64,000 nt of DNA from UBA940 sp045613745 (GCA_045613745.1 JAZLBP010000012.1:1-64000); one strand, 5' to 3'. Counted from the first letter of the stretch, positions 26,403 to 35,303 are shown. The notes: generated by a model from the sequence alone, not told the origin. Translations and numbers: made by a program.

Positions 26403-27872
26403 ATGTCGTTTATTGACACAAAAATCGTTTCCGAAGGACTGACGTTTGATGACGTTCTCCTCGTACCTGCTTATTCGGAGGTTATCCCCGCACAGGTAAG
26501 TATTGTTTCGAAATTTTCGAGAAATATCACGCTGAACACTCCCATCGTGTCGGCTGCAATGGACACCGTAACCGAGGCTGATCTGGCTATCGCCATCGCA
26601 CGCGAAGGTGGTATTGGTGTTATTCACAAGAATATGACCATTGCTCAACAAGCTGCACAGGTGCGCAAAGTAAAACGTGCCGAGAACGGTATGATTTACG
26701 ACCCCATCACCATCAGCAAAGAGAACACCGTAGGTGACGCTCTCCAAATTATGCGCGAGAACAAAATCGGTGGTATTCCCGTAGTTGACAGCGATAACAC
26801 CCTTATCGGTATCGTTACCAACCGCGATTTGCGTTTCCAAACCGATATGAGCCGCAAGATTGCAGATATTATGACCACTGAGCTGGTTACTACCCGTAAC
26901 TCGGACTTGGCTACCGCTTCGCAAATCTTGTTGGAGAACAAAATCGAGAAACTGCCCGTAGTTGACGAGGCTGGCAAACTGATTGGTCTGCTCACCTATC
27001 GCGATATTACCAAAATCAAAGATTATCCCAACGCTTGTAAAGACTCGCGCGGTCGTCTGCGTGTAGCTGCTGGTGTAGGTGTAACCAAAGACTCGATGGA
27101 GCGTGTTGATGCTCTGTATGAGGCTGGTGTTGACGCAATCGTTATCGATACCGCACACGGTCACTCGAAAAACGTGCTCAACGTACTGAAAGCTGCCAAA
27201 GCTAAATATCCCGAACTGGATGTTGTTGTAGGTAACGTTGCAACCGGCGAGGCTGCCAAATTCTTGGTTGAGAATGGTGCTGACGGTGTGAAGGTAGGTA
27301 TCGGTCCCGGTTCGATTTGCACCACTCGTGTGATTGCGGGTGTGGGTGTTCCCCAACTTTCGGCTATCTTCGACGCTGCCGAGGCTATCAAAGGCTCTGG
27401 TGCTTCGATTATCGCTGACGGTGGTCTGCGCTACTCGGGTGACATTGTTAAGGCTCTGGCTGCCGGTGGCGACTGCGTAATGGCAGGTTCGATGTTCGCC
27501 GGTGTAGAGGAGTCGCCCGGTGAGACCATCATCTTCAACGGTCGTAAGTTCAAATCGTACCGTGGTATGGGTTCGTTGGAGGCTATGCAATGTGGTTCGA
27601 AAGACCGCTACTTCCAAGCTGGTGAGACCGACGCCAAGAAACTCGTTCCCGAGGGTATCGCAGCTCGCGTACCTTACAAAGGTTTCTTGAACGAGGTTAT
27701 CTACCAACTTATTGGTGGTCTGCGTTCGGGTATGGGCTACTGCGGTGCTCCCACCATTGAGGCTCTGCACAACGCCAAATTCATCCGCATCACTAACTCG
27801 GGTATGGCCGAGAGCCACCCCCACGACGTAGCTATTACTCGCGAGGCTCCCAACTACAGCCGCGGCGAATAA
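26403..27872 (+). CDS. guaB: Inosine-5'-monophosphate dehydrogenase
   Basis: A 489-residue enzyme converting IMP to XMP with NAD+, the committed step of GTP synthesis. The TIM barrel begins EGLTFDDVLLVPAYSEV, two CBS domains lie at about 95-205, the catalytic Cys306 is in GPGSICTTR, and the mobile-flap region has SYRGMGSLEAM and EGIAARVPYKG. The start MSFIDTKIV at 26403 follows the -7 element; an upstream in-frame ATG would lie before the promoter. Confidence 0.97.
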   Translation: MSFIDTKIVSEGLTFDDVLLVPAYSEVIPAQVSIVSKFSRNITLNTPIVSAAMDTVTEADLAIAIAREGGIGVIHKNMTIAQQAAQVRKVKRAENGMIYDPITISKENTVGDALQIMRENKIGGIPVVDSDNTLIGIVTNRDLRFQTDMSRKIADIMTTELVTTRNSDLATASQILLENKIEKLPVVDEAGKLIGLLTYRDITKIKDYPNACKDSRGRLRVAAGVGVTKDSMERVDALYEAGVDAIVIDTAHGHSKNVLNVLKAAKAKYPELDVVVGNVATGEAAKFLVENGADGVKVGIGPGSICTTRVIAGVGVPQLSAIFDAAEAIKGSGASIIADGGLRYSGDIVKALAAGGDCVMAGSMFAGVEESPGETIIFNGRKFKSYRGMGSLEAMQCGSKDRYFQAGETDAKKLVPEGIAARVPYKGFLNEVIYQLIGGLRSGMGYCGAPTIEALHNAKFIRITNSGMAESHPHDVAITREAPNYSRGE

Positions 27873-27884
27873 TCTCGGCTGGCG

Positions 27885-28280
27885 ATGCGTGAAGAGGTAG
27901 TGGATATTCGCGTAAGGTACAACGAGACCGACCGCATGGGTATTGTGCATCACTCGAATTATGTCTATTATTACGAGATGGCACGCACCGAATATATGCG
28001 CAGGCTCGGACTGACCTACCGCGAGATGGAGGAGAGAGGAGTGTACCTGGTGGTACGCGAAGTGCATACAAAATACCTCGCCCCGGCATACTACGACGAG
28101 ATTCTGCACGTCACCGTAAGGTTGGCGTCGGAACCGATGGTCAAGGTGGCATTCGAATATGAGATTCGAAATGACAAAGGCGAATTGCTGAATACGGGCT
28201 CTACCGTATTGGCAAGTGTTGATGCCGTAACCCGCCGCCCCGTACGTTGCCCGTCGTGGTTTCTGGAGTTACTTCAATAA
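27885..28280 (+). CDS. YbgC/4HBT-type acyl-CoA thioesterase
   Basis: A 131-residue hotdog-fold protein, of family length. RVRYNETDRMGIVHHSNYVYYYEMAR contains the conserved Y-x-x-T-D-x-x-G-[IV]-V-[HY]-[HN] active-site segment with the catalytic Asp. It would cleave acyl-CoA or acyl-ACP thioesters in the cytoplasm. Starts 12 bases after guaB and is probably in its transcript. Confidence 0.85.
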   Translation: MREEVVDIRVRYNETDRMGIVHHSNYVYYYEMARTEYMRRLGLTYREMEERGVYLVVREVHTKYLAPAYYDEILHVTVRLASEPMVKVAFEYEIRNDKGELLNTGSTVLASVDAVTRRPVRCPSWFLELLQ

Positions 28281-28334
28281 GAGTTGTTAATCGTCCCGTT
28301 GGCTCAAACACTGCGGGACAAACCAAATCTCGAA

Positions 28335-28964
28335 ATGAGAAAATATTTACTTCAAATTACTACTGCCGTATATCTGATTGCGGCAGTAGTTTTTTTTGCG
28401 ATACCCTTGATGTCGCATATATCAATATGGATTCCCGTTGCACTGCTGGCTGTAACGTGTGCTGCGAGCAATGGTCAGTACCGATGGATAGGCGCTGCGG
28501 CGTTGGCTGCTTCGGCTGTGGGCGACGCATTCGGAGGTAATGGAATGTTCCTTCCGTTGGTGGGAAGTTTCACCGTCGCACAAATCCTCTATGCCGTAAT
28601 TTTCATCGGCATGAGCAAATGGAACGCACGACGTATTCCGTTGGCACTCATACCACTTGTCATTGCCGCTGTGGTCGGCTCGCGCGTGCTGCCCAATACC
28701 TCGGGCGTTTTGGCCATTGGGGTAGGAGTTTACATTGCCGTTATCGTGGCGATGAGCGTCAACGCGATGTTTGTCGAGCGCAAAGGATGGTGGATGCTCG
28801 TGGTGGGAGTACTGCTCTTTGTACTGTCGGATTCGGTTATTGCGTGGAATCGTTTTGTAGCTCATATTCCTTATGCGGGAATGATTATTATGACGACCTA
28901 CTACGCGGCGCAGGTTCTGCTGTGGAGCTGCCTCGTTAGATGGACTGACAAAGAGGGGCGCTAA
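28335..28964 (+). CDS. YhhN-family membrane protein (lysoplasmalogenase-like)
   Basis: A 209-residue polytopic protein with about eight hydrophobic helices. The motifs AALAASAVGDAFGG (conserved Asp), LYAVIFIG and VLLFVLSDSVIAWNRF (second conserved Asp) are those of the YhhN/TMEM86 family, some of whose members hydrolyse the vinyl ether of lysoplasmalogens. The start MRKYLLQITT at 28335 is chosen because an upstream ATG would add a polar segment before the first helix. It ends 11 bases before the htpG regulatory region. Confidence 0.7.
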   Translation: MRKYLLQITTAVYLIAAVVFFAIPLMSHISIWIPVALLAVTCAASNGQYRWIGAAALAASAVGDAFGGNGMFLPLVGSFTVAQILYAVIFIGMSKWNARRIPLALIPLVIAAVVGSRVLPNTSGVLAIGVGVYIAVIVAMSVNAMFVERKGWWMLVVGVLLFVLSDSVIAWNRFVAHIPYAGMIIMTTYYAAQVLLWSCLVRWTDKEGR

Positions 28965-28975
28965 GTTAGCCAAAG

Positions 28976-28993
28976 TGTCACACCCAAGTGACA
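28976..28993 (+). promoter_or_regulatory. Dyad upstream of the sigma-54-like promoter of htpG
   Basis: TGTCAC-N6-GTGACA is a perfect 6-bp-arm dyad of 18 bases (TGT-N12-ACA). Its centre is about 30 bases upstream of the -24 element, a suitable place for an activator or repressor site, although bacterial enhancer-binding protein sites are often further away. Confidence 0.5.
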
Positions 28994-29013
28994 AAATGGC
29001 GGATAGACGCGGG

Positions 29014-29028
29014 TGGCATATCTTTTGC
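29014..29028 (+). promoter_or_regulatory. Sigma-54-type (RpoN) promoter of htpG
   Basis: TGGCATATCTTTTGC has GG (29015-29016) and GC (29027-29028) separated by exactly 10 bases, and matches TGGCAYR-N4-TTGC closely. No intact TTTG-N19-TAnnTTTG promoter occurs between the YhhN-family gene and htpG. Transcription would start near 29040, about 35 bases before the htpG ATG. Confidence 0.65.
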
Positions 29029-29073
29029 GTGAAGAGTTCTAAAACCGAAAATAATTCAAAAAACATAAAAGAT

Positions 29074-31134
29074 ATGCAAAACGGAAAGATTGGCGTAACG
29101 ACGGAAAATATTTTCCCGATTATCAAAAAATTCCTCTACTCGGACTACGAGATTTTCCTCCGCGAGTTGGTTTCGAACGCGGTGGATGCAACCCAAAAGC
29201 TCAAAACCCTGTCATCGGCAGGTGAATTTAACGGCGAGCTCGGCGACCTGGCGATTCGCATCAGCGTGGACACCGACAAGAAAACCCTCACCGTATCGGA
29301 TAGCGGTATCGGTATGACCGCCGAAGAGGTTGACAAATACATCAACCAAATCGCTTTTTCGAGCGCTTCGGAGTTTATGAGCAAATACCAAAACCAAACC
29401 GTAATCGGTCATTTTGGTATGGGTTTCTACTCGGCATTCATCGTTGCCGAGCGCGTAGAGTTGCGCACACGCTCCTACAAGGATGGCGCAAAGACCGTAG
29501 TGTGGAACTGCAACGGCTCGCCCGAATACACCCTCGAAGAGGTTGACGACAACAAACAACGCGGCACCGACATTATCCTCTATCTGTCGGAGGACAACAC
29601 CGAATTTGCCGATGAGAACCGCATCAGCGAGTTGCTGCGCAAATACTGCCGTTTCCTGCCCGTACCTATCGTTATGGGTAAAGTTAAGGAGTGGAAGGAC
29701 GGTAAATATGTCGATACAGACAAGGACAACGTAATCAACAACGTAGCTCCTCTGTGGACCCGTAAACCCACCGAAATCAGCGAGGAGCAATACAAGGAGT
29801 TCTATCACGAGCTCTATCCGATAGGCGAGGATCCTCTGTTCTACATCCACCTGAACATTGACTATCCGTTCAACCTGACCGGTATTTTGTACTTCCCGAA
29901 AATCAACAACAACTTCGAGATTCAGAAGAATAAAATCCAGCTCTACTGCAATCAGGTGTTCGTAACCGACAGCGTCGAGGGTATTGTTCCCGAGTTCCTC
30001 ACTCTGCTGCACGGTGTTATTGACTCGCCCGATATTCCGCTGAACGTGTCGCGTAGCTATCTGCAAGGCGATGCCAACGTTCGCAAGATTTCGAGCTACA
30101 TCACCCGCAAGGTTGCCGACCGTCTGACCGAGCTGTTCAACACTATGCGCCCCGACTACGAGGCAAAGTGGGACGACCTGAAAATCTTCATTCAATACGG
30201 TATCATCACCGACGAGAAGTTCGCCGACAAAGCCATCGACTTTATGTTGGTTAAGAACACCGAGGGCAAGTACCACACAATGGAGGAGTACACCAAGCTC
30301 GTACGCGAGAATCAAACCGACAAAAACGACACACTCATCTTCTTGTATGCCGACGACGTGGATGGCAAACACAGCTTTATTCAAGCCGCCAAAAACAAGG
30401 GATATGATGTGCTTGTGATGGATGGCCAACTGGACACCCACTTCATCAACTGGTATGAGCACAAACACCAAGACTGCCGCTTTGTGCGCGTTGATTCGGA
30501 CATCATCGAGAACATCATCCAAAAGGAGAACGAGATGCCGATGTCACTTTCGACTGAGCAACAAGAGATTCTGCGTCCCGTATTCGAGAGCCAAATGCCC
30601 ACCGACGAGAAGATTCGCTACTCAATTCAATTTGTGCCTATGGGCAAGGAGGACCAACCCGTTATCATCACCCAAGACGAGTTTATGCGTCGTATGAAGG
30701 AGATGGCTCAAATGGGTGGCGGAGGTATGATGCAGTTCTACGGCCAAATGCCCGACAACTACACCATCGCTGTGAATGGTAACCACCCGCTGGTAATGGA
30801 TATTTTGGATGGCACCGAGAAGAGCTACGGCGACAAACTCAAAAGCATCAACAAGAAAATCAACGCCGCAACCAATGAGCAAAACCTGCTGTTGGAGGTT
30901 ATCAAAGGCAAGGAGGACAAAGACCTCACCGAAGAGGAGCGTACTAACCGCGACTCACTGCGCGCACGCTTGGAGGAACTTACCGCCGAGCGCACCGAGC
31001 GCCTGAAAACCATCGGTCGCGAGAATATGCTGGTAAAACAACTTATCGACTTGGCATTGCTGTCGAACGGAATGTTGAAGGGCGAAAACCTGACAAGCTT
31101 CATCCGCCGCAGTGTTGATTTGATTGGCAAATAA
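29074..31134 (+). CDS. htpG: Molecular chaperone HtpG (Hsp90)
   Basis: A 686-residue Hsp90 homologue. The N-terminal GHKL ATPase has FLRELVSNAVDA (ATP/Mg-binding Asn and catalytic Glu), DSGIGMT and IGHFGMGFYSAF. The middle domain has the arginine-bearing segment GIVPEFLTLLHGVIDSPDIPLNVSRSYLQ (ending here as two conserved pieces, DIPLNVSR and YLQ). The C-terminal dimerisation domain ends near TSFIRRSVDLIGK. The start MQNGKIGV at 29074 is the family N-terminus; an ATG 33 codons earlier lies in the regulatory region. A bidirectional terminator follows. Confidence 0.95.
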   Translation: MQNGKIGVTTENIFPIIKKFLYSDYEIFLRELVSNAVDATQKLKTLSSAGEFNGELGDLAIRISVDTDKKTLTVSDSGIGMTAEEVDKYINQIAFSSASEFMSKYQNQTVIGHFGMGFYSAFIVAERVELRTRSYKDGAKTVVWNCNGSPEYTLEEVDDNKQRGTDIILYLSEDNTEFADENRISELLRKYCRFLPVPIVMGKVKEWKDGKYVDTDKDNVINNVAPLWTRKPTEISEEQYKEFYHELYPIGEDPLFYIHLNIDYPFNLTGILYFPKINNNFEIQKNKIQLYCNQVFVTDSVEGIVPEFLTLLHGVIDSPDIPLNVSRSYLQGDANVRKISSYITRKVADRLTELFNTMRPDYEAKWDDLKIFIQYGIITDEKFADKAIDFMLVKNTEGKYHTMEEYTKLVRENQTDKNDTLIFLYADDVDGKHSFIQAAKNKGYDVLVMDGQLDTHFINWYEHKHQDCRFVRVDSDIIENIIQKENEMPMSLSTEQQEILRPVFESQMPTDEKIRYSIQFVPMGKEDQPVIITQDEFMRRMKEMAQMGGGGMMQFYGQMPDNYTIAVNGNHPLVMDILDGTEKSYGDKLKSINKKINAATNEQNLLLEVIKGKEDKDLTEEERTNRDSLRARLEELTAERTERLKTIGRENMLVKQLIDLALLSNGMLKGENLTSFIRRSVDLIGK

Positions 31135-31151
31135 GCCTACCGCAAGCTACG

Positions 31152-31188
31152 AAAAAAGGCTGTCCGAAATCCTCGGGCAGCCTTTTTT
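31152..31188. terminator. Bidirectional terminator between htpG and the acidic-tail gene
   Basis: AAAAAAGGCTG/CAGCCTTTTTT with CCGA/TCGG extension; A-run and T-run on opposite sides serve both strands. Confidence 0.85.
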
Positions 31189-31213
31189 GTGCGAATTGAT
31201 TTAAAACGAGTAA

Positions 31214-31543
31214 CTACTCTTCGTCCTCGTCATCCGACTCCTCGGCGGGCTGGTCTTCTTCATCATCGTCGTCATCGTCATCATCGTCGGTTGTGGTGCG
31301 AATTTGACTCTTATCATACTTGATGTTGAACACGCTGTAACCTTGCTCATCCTTGCTCTCTTCGAGTGTCGAATCAACGGGCAGTCCCAAGTCCTCGATT
31401 TTGTATTCGGTCTCCGACGAGTACATCATACAAGTCGAGATATAATCTTCGGCCTCTTGCTCGGTAGCAAAAGTTGCGTTACGACGACAGGGTTTCCACG
31501 CCTCGTCATTTTTGGTTTTGAATAGTACGGTATATGTTTTCAT
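31214..31543 (-). CDS. Small protein with poly-Asp/Glu C-terminal tail
   Basis: A 109-residue cytoplasmic protein; family not recognised. Residues 1-75 look like a small alpha/beta domain (MKTYTVLFKTKNDEAW, ATEQEAEDYIS). The last 30 residues contain nine consecutive Asp and are about 80 per cent Asp/Glu. The start at 31543 follows a consensus promoter (TATCTTTG, 31566-31573) at short distance; an in-frame upstream ATG is before that promoter. Highly acidic tails occur in nucleic-acid mimics and chaperones, but nothing here shows which, if either, applies. Confidence 0.65.
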   Translation of the reverse strand: MKTYTVLFKTKNDEAWKPCRRNATFATEQEAEDYISTCMMYSSETEYKIEDLGLPVDSTLEESKDEQGYSVFNIKYDKSQIRTTTDDDDDDDDDEEDQPAEESDDEDEE

Positions 31544-31565
31544 ACTTTGTGCGTTGTTTAGGATG

Positions 31566-31596
31566 CAAAGATAAGAAACTGTTTTTATTAAAACAA
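31566..31596 (-). promoter_or_regulatory. Promoter of the acidic-tail gene
   Basis: TATCTTTG (31566-31573) with TTGT (31593-31596) 19 bases upstream on the minus strand. Confidence 0.65.
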
Positions 31597-31604
31597 GCAA
31601 TACA

Positions 31605-34364
31605 CTATCGCTCCACCTTGATTTGGGTGGTGGCATTGAGCAATTCGCCTCGACAACTTACACCCTCCACCGTAATAGTATAGATTGAGGGTCGGTCGGC
31701 TGTGTAGAACTCAACCTTGGCTACGCCCGTCGAATCGGGCTCAACGTAGGGCTCCCAATGGATTGTTTTGCGGCTGTCGGTCACACTTCCGCGCGGAGTA
31801 TTGGGGGCATAAATAGGCGCATAGAATGTGGTGTCGGGGCTGTATCCGAGCTTGCGCACAACTGTTATCGCGCCGCGCTTTTGGCTGGTGAATGCATACA
31901 ACACAGGCATTCCCACATTGATTACGGGGTAGTCGCTTAAAAATATATCCTTGCACTGCGGATAACCCACATAATCGACATACTTGACGGCGTGCAACGG
32001 AATGTAATCAACATCAATGTGTTCGAGAGTCACATAGGGATTTCCGTCCACACATATTTTGATGGGTGTAAGACCCGTACCCGAAGTGTCGGTAGTGTCC
32101 ATTCGACCTGCAAGACCCGACTCTTTGGCCGTCAAATAAACCACGCCATATTCGGGCGAAGTCATACGATACACACCCGGGAAATCATCCAACACCTCGC
32201 CCAAAGTTTCAAACTTTCGCTCGGCAATGTGGGCCTCCGACACAGCAATCGAGGGGCGATATGTTTCACGTTGAACAGAGGCACTAAAAGCCACCGCCTC
32301 GATGCTCACCACGCGCGAAACATCGGTGGTGTCGATTGTTACATTCAATTCATCGGACTGCTCAATTCCTTTCTGTTTTTTGCCGAAATCCCAGCGCGAA
32401 ACGGCACGTCGGTCGCCCCAATCGGGATAGTTGTCGGGGTCGAGTTCGATAGTATTTCCAAACTTGCCACCTCGCTCGGTCCACGCCTGCAAGATGTAGT
32501 TCATACCACGCGGAGCATTGTCGATACCAAAAGCAAACGAGGGGTCGTCGCCCAAATTGTAAAGCTTATAAAAACCCTTGCCCGAAGCGCGATAAAGCGG
32601 CTCCATAATGGCGATGTAGGCATTGCGCATAGACGCGCGCGAACCATCCAAATGACCCGAAATTGTGTGGATGGTTTCGTGGCCGAAAGAGTAGGGGCGA
32701 AGGCGACGCAACAACACCGAATCCATCTCAAAGCGATGCCATCCGTGTGTCATCATCACAAGGTCGAGTTTTGCCAACTTCGCGCGGTCGGTATTGGTAA
32801 AGTAGTAGGCTGGATTCTCAACCATACCACGTAACTCACTCGACAGCAAGGTCGATGCGTAAATATTGGTACTTGGCGTAGAGTTCCACAACGAATCAAC
32901 CACACTCAACGAGTAGCTTCCATCGGTCAGCGGTTCGCCCGCCTTGTCGGTAAACTTAACGGTCAAGCTCACGGGACTCAACGGCAGATAACTCTCGCTA
33001 TTGGATGTTATTTCGGCAGCCGATTCGGCTCCGTTCCACACAAAGAAAGTTCGGTCGCATACGGTCTGCATCGTAGCCTTATCGACCAGCGACACAGTTG
33101 CCATACCATTATTAAACGACGAGGCCGACAGACGCATCGAGGTTGCGCGGTCGCCAATGTGACACACCTCGCCTTTGGAGTGAACAATCATACCCAAAGC
33201 CGAAGGGTCAATATCGGCAGTTGCCAAAACGCGACACATAGCAACTCCGCCCGCAGTAACATCCACAGCCAGCGTACAACCGCTTGTCAGGGGTTGTGGC
33301 AACTCAAAACTCTTAACCAAAGTTGTGTCGCTCGGCAATGTCATTTGGGCGGTGTAGCTCTCGCCTACAGCAGGGGTCAAGATAAACATACCCATACCCA
33401 AGTGGGTGGATTTGATGTCAGCCACAACCTCGCCCTTGGAGTTGAGAATCTCGCCCACGACATCAATCGACAAGCCATCGGTACCCACCGCTTTGAAAGC
33501 AACCCTTTGTGGCATACCCACCAACAGATTACCACCTTCGGGCAGAAACGCCACATCGAAATCCTGTTTGAACGATGGGAGTTCGATTCTGCGGCGATAA
33601 GCAGGGATTTGGGGCGAGTCATAGGTTATATCAATGTAGTTGCACTCCGCGCTGACGGGGGGCGCAAACACCACGTTAAACACACCTCCATCACGCAACG
33701 AATAACTGCGCTCCGAGAGTTTGCCATCCACCACAACATCGGTCGAAACATTGCCTACGGTCAGTGGCGTTCCCTGCGACGAGGTCACACTAATCTCGGC
33801 CACAATGCGACCATTGGGCAGGCGACGATAGTTGACGTGCTCGACAGCGTAGTTCTCGTCGGGGTGGCGAACTTCGATTCGCTTGGCAAACATATAGTCG
33901 GTCGGGTGGTTGTACATCCACTCGGTGTAGCCATACAATGTATAGATTCCGGGAGTTGCATCGGCAGGTATTTCGATGCGGTTGTCATAGACGCTGAAAC
34001 GCTCGGTGGAGTCGGCAGCAAGGTGTTTGCGTATCTTGACACGTTCGTACATCTTCTGGTCGTATTCGTGCCAAGCACCCGGGCCTCGCAGTTCGGCATA
34101 CACAAATCGCGAATCAGACAAAGGCAGGTCGGTCATACCCTCGGTCACATAGGCCTTGAACCACAGAGTATCGCCCGCGGCATAGACCTCGCGGTCGGTA
34201 TGCAGATATACCTTTTCGTATGTTCCACGCGAATAATAGTCGGAAAAAGCGCCAACCACCGCACTCTGAAAAGCAGGACTCTCTTGTGCAGTAACACCGT
34301 AACTCAACAGCACGCTCCACAAGATGGCTGTAATAAGAACGGGATTTTTCGATGTCTTAAACAT
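31605..34364 (-). CDS. MG2-domain/TonB-plug-like envelope protein
   Basis: A 919-residue secreted protein (signal peptide ending GVTAQ, about residue 26). The front part begins YEKVYLHTDREVYAAGDTLWFKAYV, the typical opening of the MG2 (macroglobulin-like) proteins of Bacteroidota, followed by further beta-sandwich modules (about 150-650). Near residues 715-840 a segment resembles a TonB-receptor plug (EVLDDFPGVYRM, IKICVDGNPYVTLEHIDVDYIPLHAVKYVDYV, RGAITVVRK). No beta-barrel follows; the chain ends with one more Ig-like strand set. Function unknown; related proteins are annotated as carboxypeptidase-like or TonB-plug proteins. Confidence 0.6.
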   Translation of the reverse strand: MFKTSKNPVLITAILWSVLLSYGVTAQESPAFQSAVVGAFSDYYSRGTYEKVYLHTDREVYAAGDTLWFKAYVTEGMTDLPLSDSRFVYAELRGPGAWHEYDQKMYERVKIRKHLAADSTERFSVYDNRIEIPADATPGIYTLYGYTEWMYNHPTDYMFAKRIEVRHPDENYAVEHVNYRRLPNGRIVAEISVTSSQGTPLTVGNVSTDVVVDGKLSERSYSLRDGGVFNVVFAPPVSAECNYIDITYDSPQIPAYRRRIELPSFKQDFDVAFLPEGGNLLVGMPQRVAFKAVGTDGLSIDVVGEILNSKGEVVADIKSTHLGMGMFILTPAVGESYTAQMTLPSDTTLVKSFELPQPLTSGCTLAVDVTAGGVAMCRVLATADIDPSALGMIVHSKGEVCHIGDRATSMRLSASSFNNGMATVSLVDKATMQTVCDRTFFVWNGAESAAEITSNSESYLPLSPVSLTVKFTDKAGEPLTDGSYSLSVVDSLWNSTPSTNIYASTLLSSELRGMVENPAYYFTNTDRAKLAKLDLVMMTHGWHRFEMDSVLLRRLRPYSFGHETIHTISGHLDGSRASMRNAYIAIMEPLYRASGKGFYKLYNLGDDPSFAFGIDNAPRGMNYILQAWTERGGKFGNTIELDPDNYPDWGDRRAVSRWDFGKKQKGIEQSDELNVTIDTTDVSRVVSIEAVAFSASVQRETYRPSIAVSEAHIAERKFETLGEVLDDFPGVYRMTSPEYGVVYLTAKESGLAGRMDTTDTSGTGLTPIKICVDGNPYVTLEHIDVDYIPLHAVKYVDYVGYPQCKDIFLSDYPVINVGMPVLYAFTSQKRGAITVVRKLGYSPDTTFYAPIYAPNTPRGSVTDSRKTIHWEPYVEPDSTGVAKVEFYTADRPSIYTITVEGVSCRGELLNATTQIKVER

Positions 34365-34396
34365 AATTCTTTCAAAAATTCAATAAATCCCCGATT

Positions 34397-34404
34397 CAAA
34401 AATA
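34397..34404 (-). promoter_or_regulatory. -7-like element of the MG2/plug gene
   Basis: TATTTTTG on the minus strand, 33 bases before the ATG. No -33 TTTG at the expected distance. The divergent gene at 34453 has a weaker TACTTTTA (34427-34434). Confidence 0.4.
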
Positions 34405-34452
34405 CAATAAATTCGCAAAAAATCCGTACTTTTACCGAAAATTTACACACCT

Positions 34453-35100
34453 ATGAAGAAATTACTGATACTCCTTATGCTCGCCGTGCCTATTGTTTGC
34501 TCGGCACAATTCAAATACAACGAGGTTAAAAACAATCCCAAATACCTTTCGCCCAACGCTGTTCTGAAGCAGTCCAATAACAAAGATATTTATATTCAAG
34601 GTGTAATTCCTTATCCCGATGGCAAGAGTGTAGAACAAGCAAAAGCCATTGTGGAGGCACTGCTTGGCGAGAACGGAACACTTGTTCGCGAGCCCGCAAG
34701 TTGCAAACTCATAAGCAAAAACGACAATGCCTATGTCTATCAAATCACCGATGAGTTGGTATTCAATCGCAACTTTATCTCTTCGGACGTAGCGCAGATG
34801 ACTGCTACGCTGGTTATCACTTTCTGGAACGATAGCTGTTTTGTTGCATTGAAAAACATCATCTATCGCACGGGTAGCAACTCCGAGCAACTGACAGGTA
34901 TGCCCCACGAGTCGTGGAAAAGCGTCTATTCGGCAAGTGACGACCCCGTACAGGTTGTAGCCGCCGAGCAGATGATTGCGGATGATGTGGCACTCAACCG
35001 CAAGGGTGAATTGGTGCGCTCGCTTGCGAAGTATCGCGTCAAAACCATCGATTATTTCTACGATTTGGCGAGTGCGATTGCTCTCCACCTCGAAAAATAA
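34453..35100 (+). CDS. Secreted protein, DUF4468-like
   Basis: A 215-residue protein with a signal peptide (LLMLAVPIVCSAQ, about 1-19). The mature region has IQGVIPYPDGKSVEQAKAIV early on and a strand-rich middle with ATLVITFWNDSCFVALKNIIYR. This arrangement is reminiscent of DUF4468 TBP-like-fold proteins, but the assignment is by general resemblance only. It is divergently oriented from the MG2/plug gene and lies before the his operon; no functional link is evident. Confidence 0.5.
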   Translation: MKKLLILLMLAVPIVCSAQFKYNEVKNNPKYLSPNAVLKQSNNKDIYIQGVIPYPDGKSVEQAKAIVEALLGENGTLVREPASCKLISKNDNAYVYQITDELVFNRNFISSDVAQMTATLVITFWNDSCFVALKNIIYRTGSNSEQLTGMPHESWKSVYSASDDPVQVVAAEQMIADDVALNRKGELVRSLAKYRVKTIDYFYDLASAIALHLEK

Positions 35101-35119
35101 GCAAAAAGTGAATTGAAAA

Positions 35120-35151
35120 TTTGCAGAGTCGAATATTTTGCACTAAATTTG
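35120..35151 (+). promoter_or_regulatory. Promoter of the his operon
   Basis: TTTG (35120-35123), N20, TAAATTTG (35144-35151). Transcription would begin near 35158, just before the leader peptide. Confidence 0.8.
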
Positions 35152-35172
35152 CGTTATAAACCAAACGGAACT

Positions 35173-35223
35173 ATGAACGCTATTATCAACATCCATCATC
35201 ACCACCGTAACTGCCAAAGGTAG
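35173..35223 (+). CDS. Histidine operon leader peptide
   Basis: A 16-codon reading frame, MNAIINIHHHHRNCQR, with four consecutive His codons (CAT CAT CAC CAC). It begins about 15 bases after the predicted transcription start and is followed by a terminator hairpin before hisG. This is the organisation of a histidine-sensing transcription attenuator: stalling at the His codons when charged tRNA-His is scarce should favour readthrough. Confidence 0.9.
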   Translation: MNAIINIHHHHRNCQR

Positions 35224-35269
35224 GGACGATGACGATTTTGTGTTGATATGAGCGCATAACCATAACATC

Positions 35270-35303
35270 AAGGCCTGCCGACAATGACGGTGGGCTTTTT
35301 TTA
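35270..35303 (+). terminator. his attenuator terminator
   Basis: AAGGCCTGCCG pairs with CGGTGGGCTTT across the loop ACAATGA (three G-U pairs) and is followed by T5. It lies between the leader peptide and hisG. A pairing of TTGAT (near 35243) with ATCAA (near 35267) could form part of a competing antiterminator. Confidence 0.8.

Noticed and set aside
26328..28109. A 593-codon minus-strand frame opposite guaB and the thioesterase
   Set aside because: It spans two well-supported genes and their intergenic region and has no recognisable domain.
31262..31290. GAT/GAC repeat as a CRISPR-like or satellite array
   Set aside because: It is a coding trinucleotide run for poly-Asp with no spacers.
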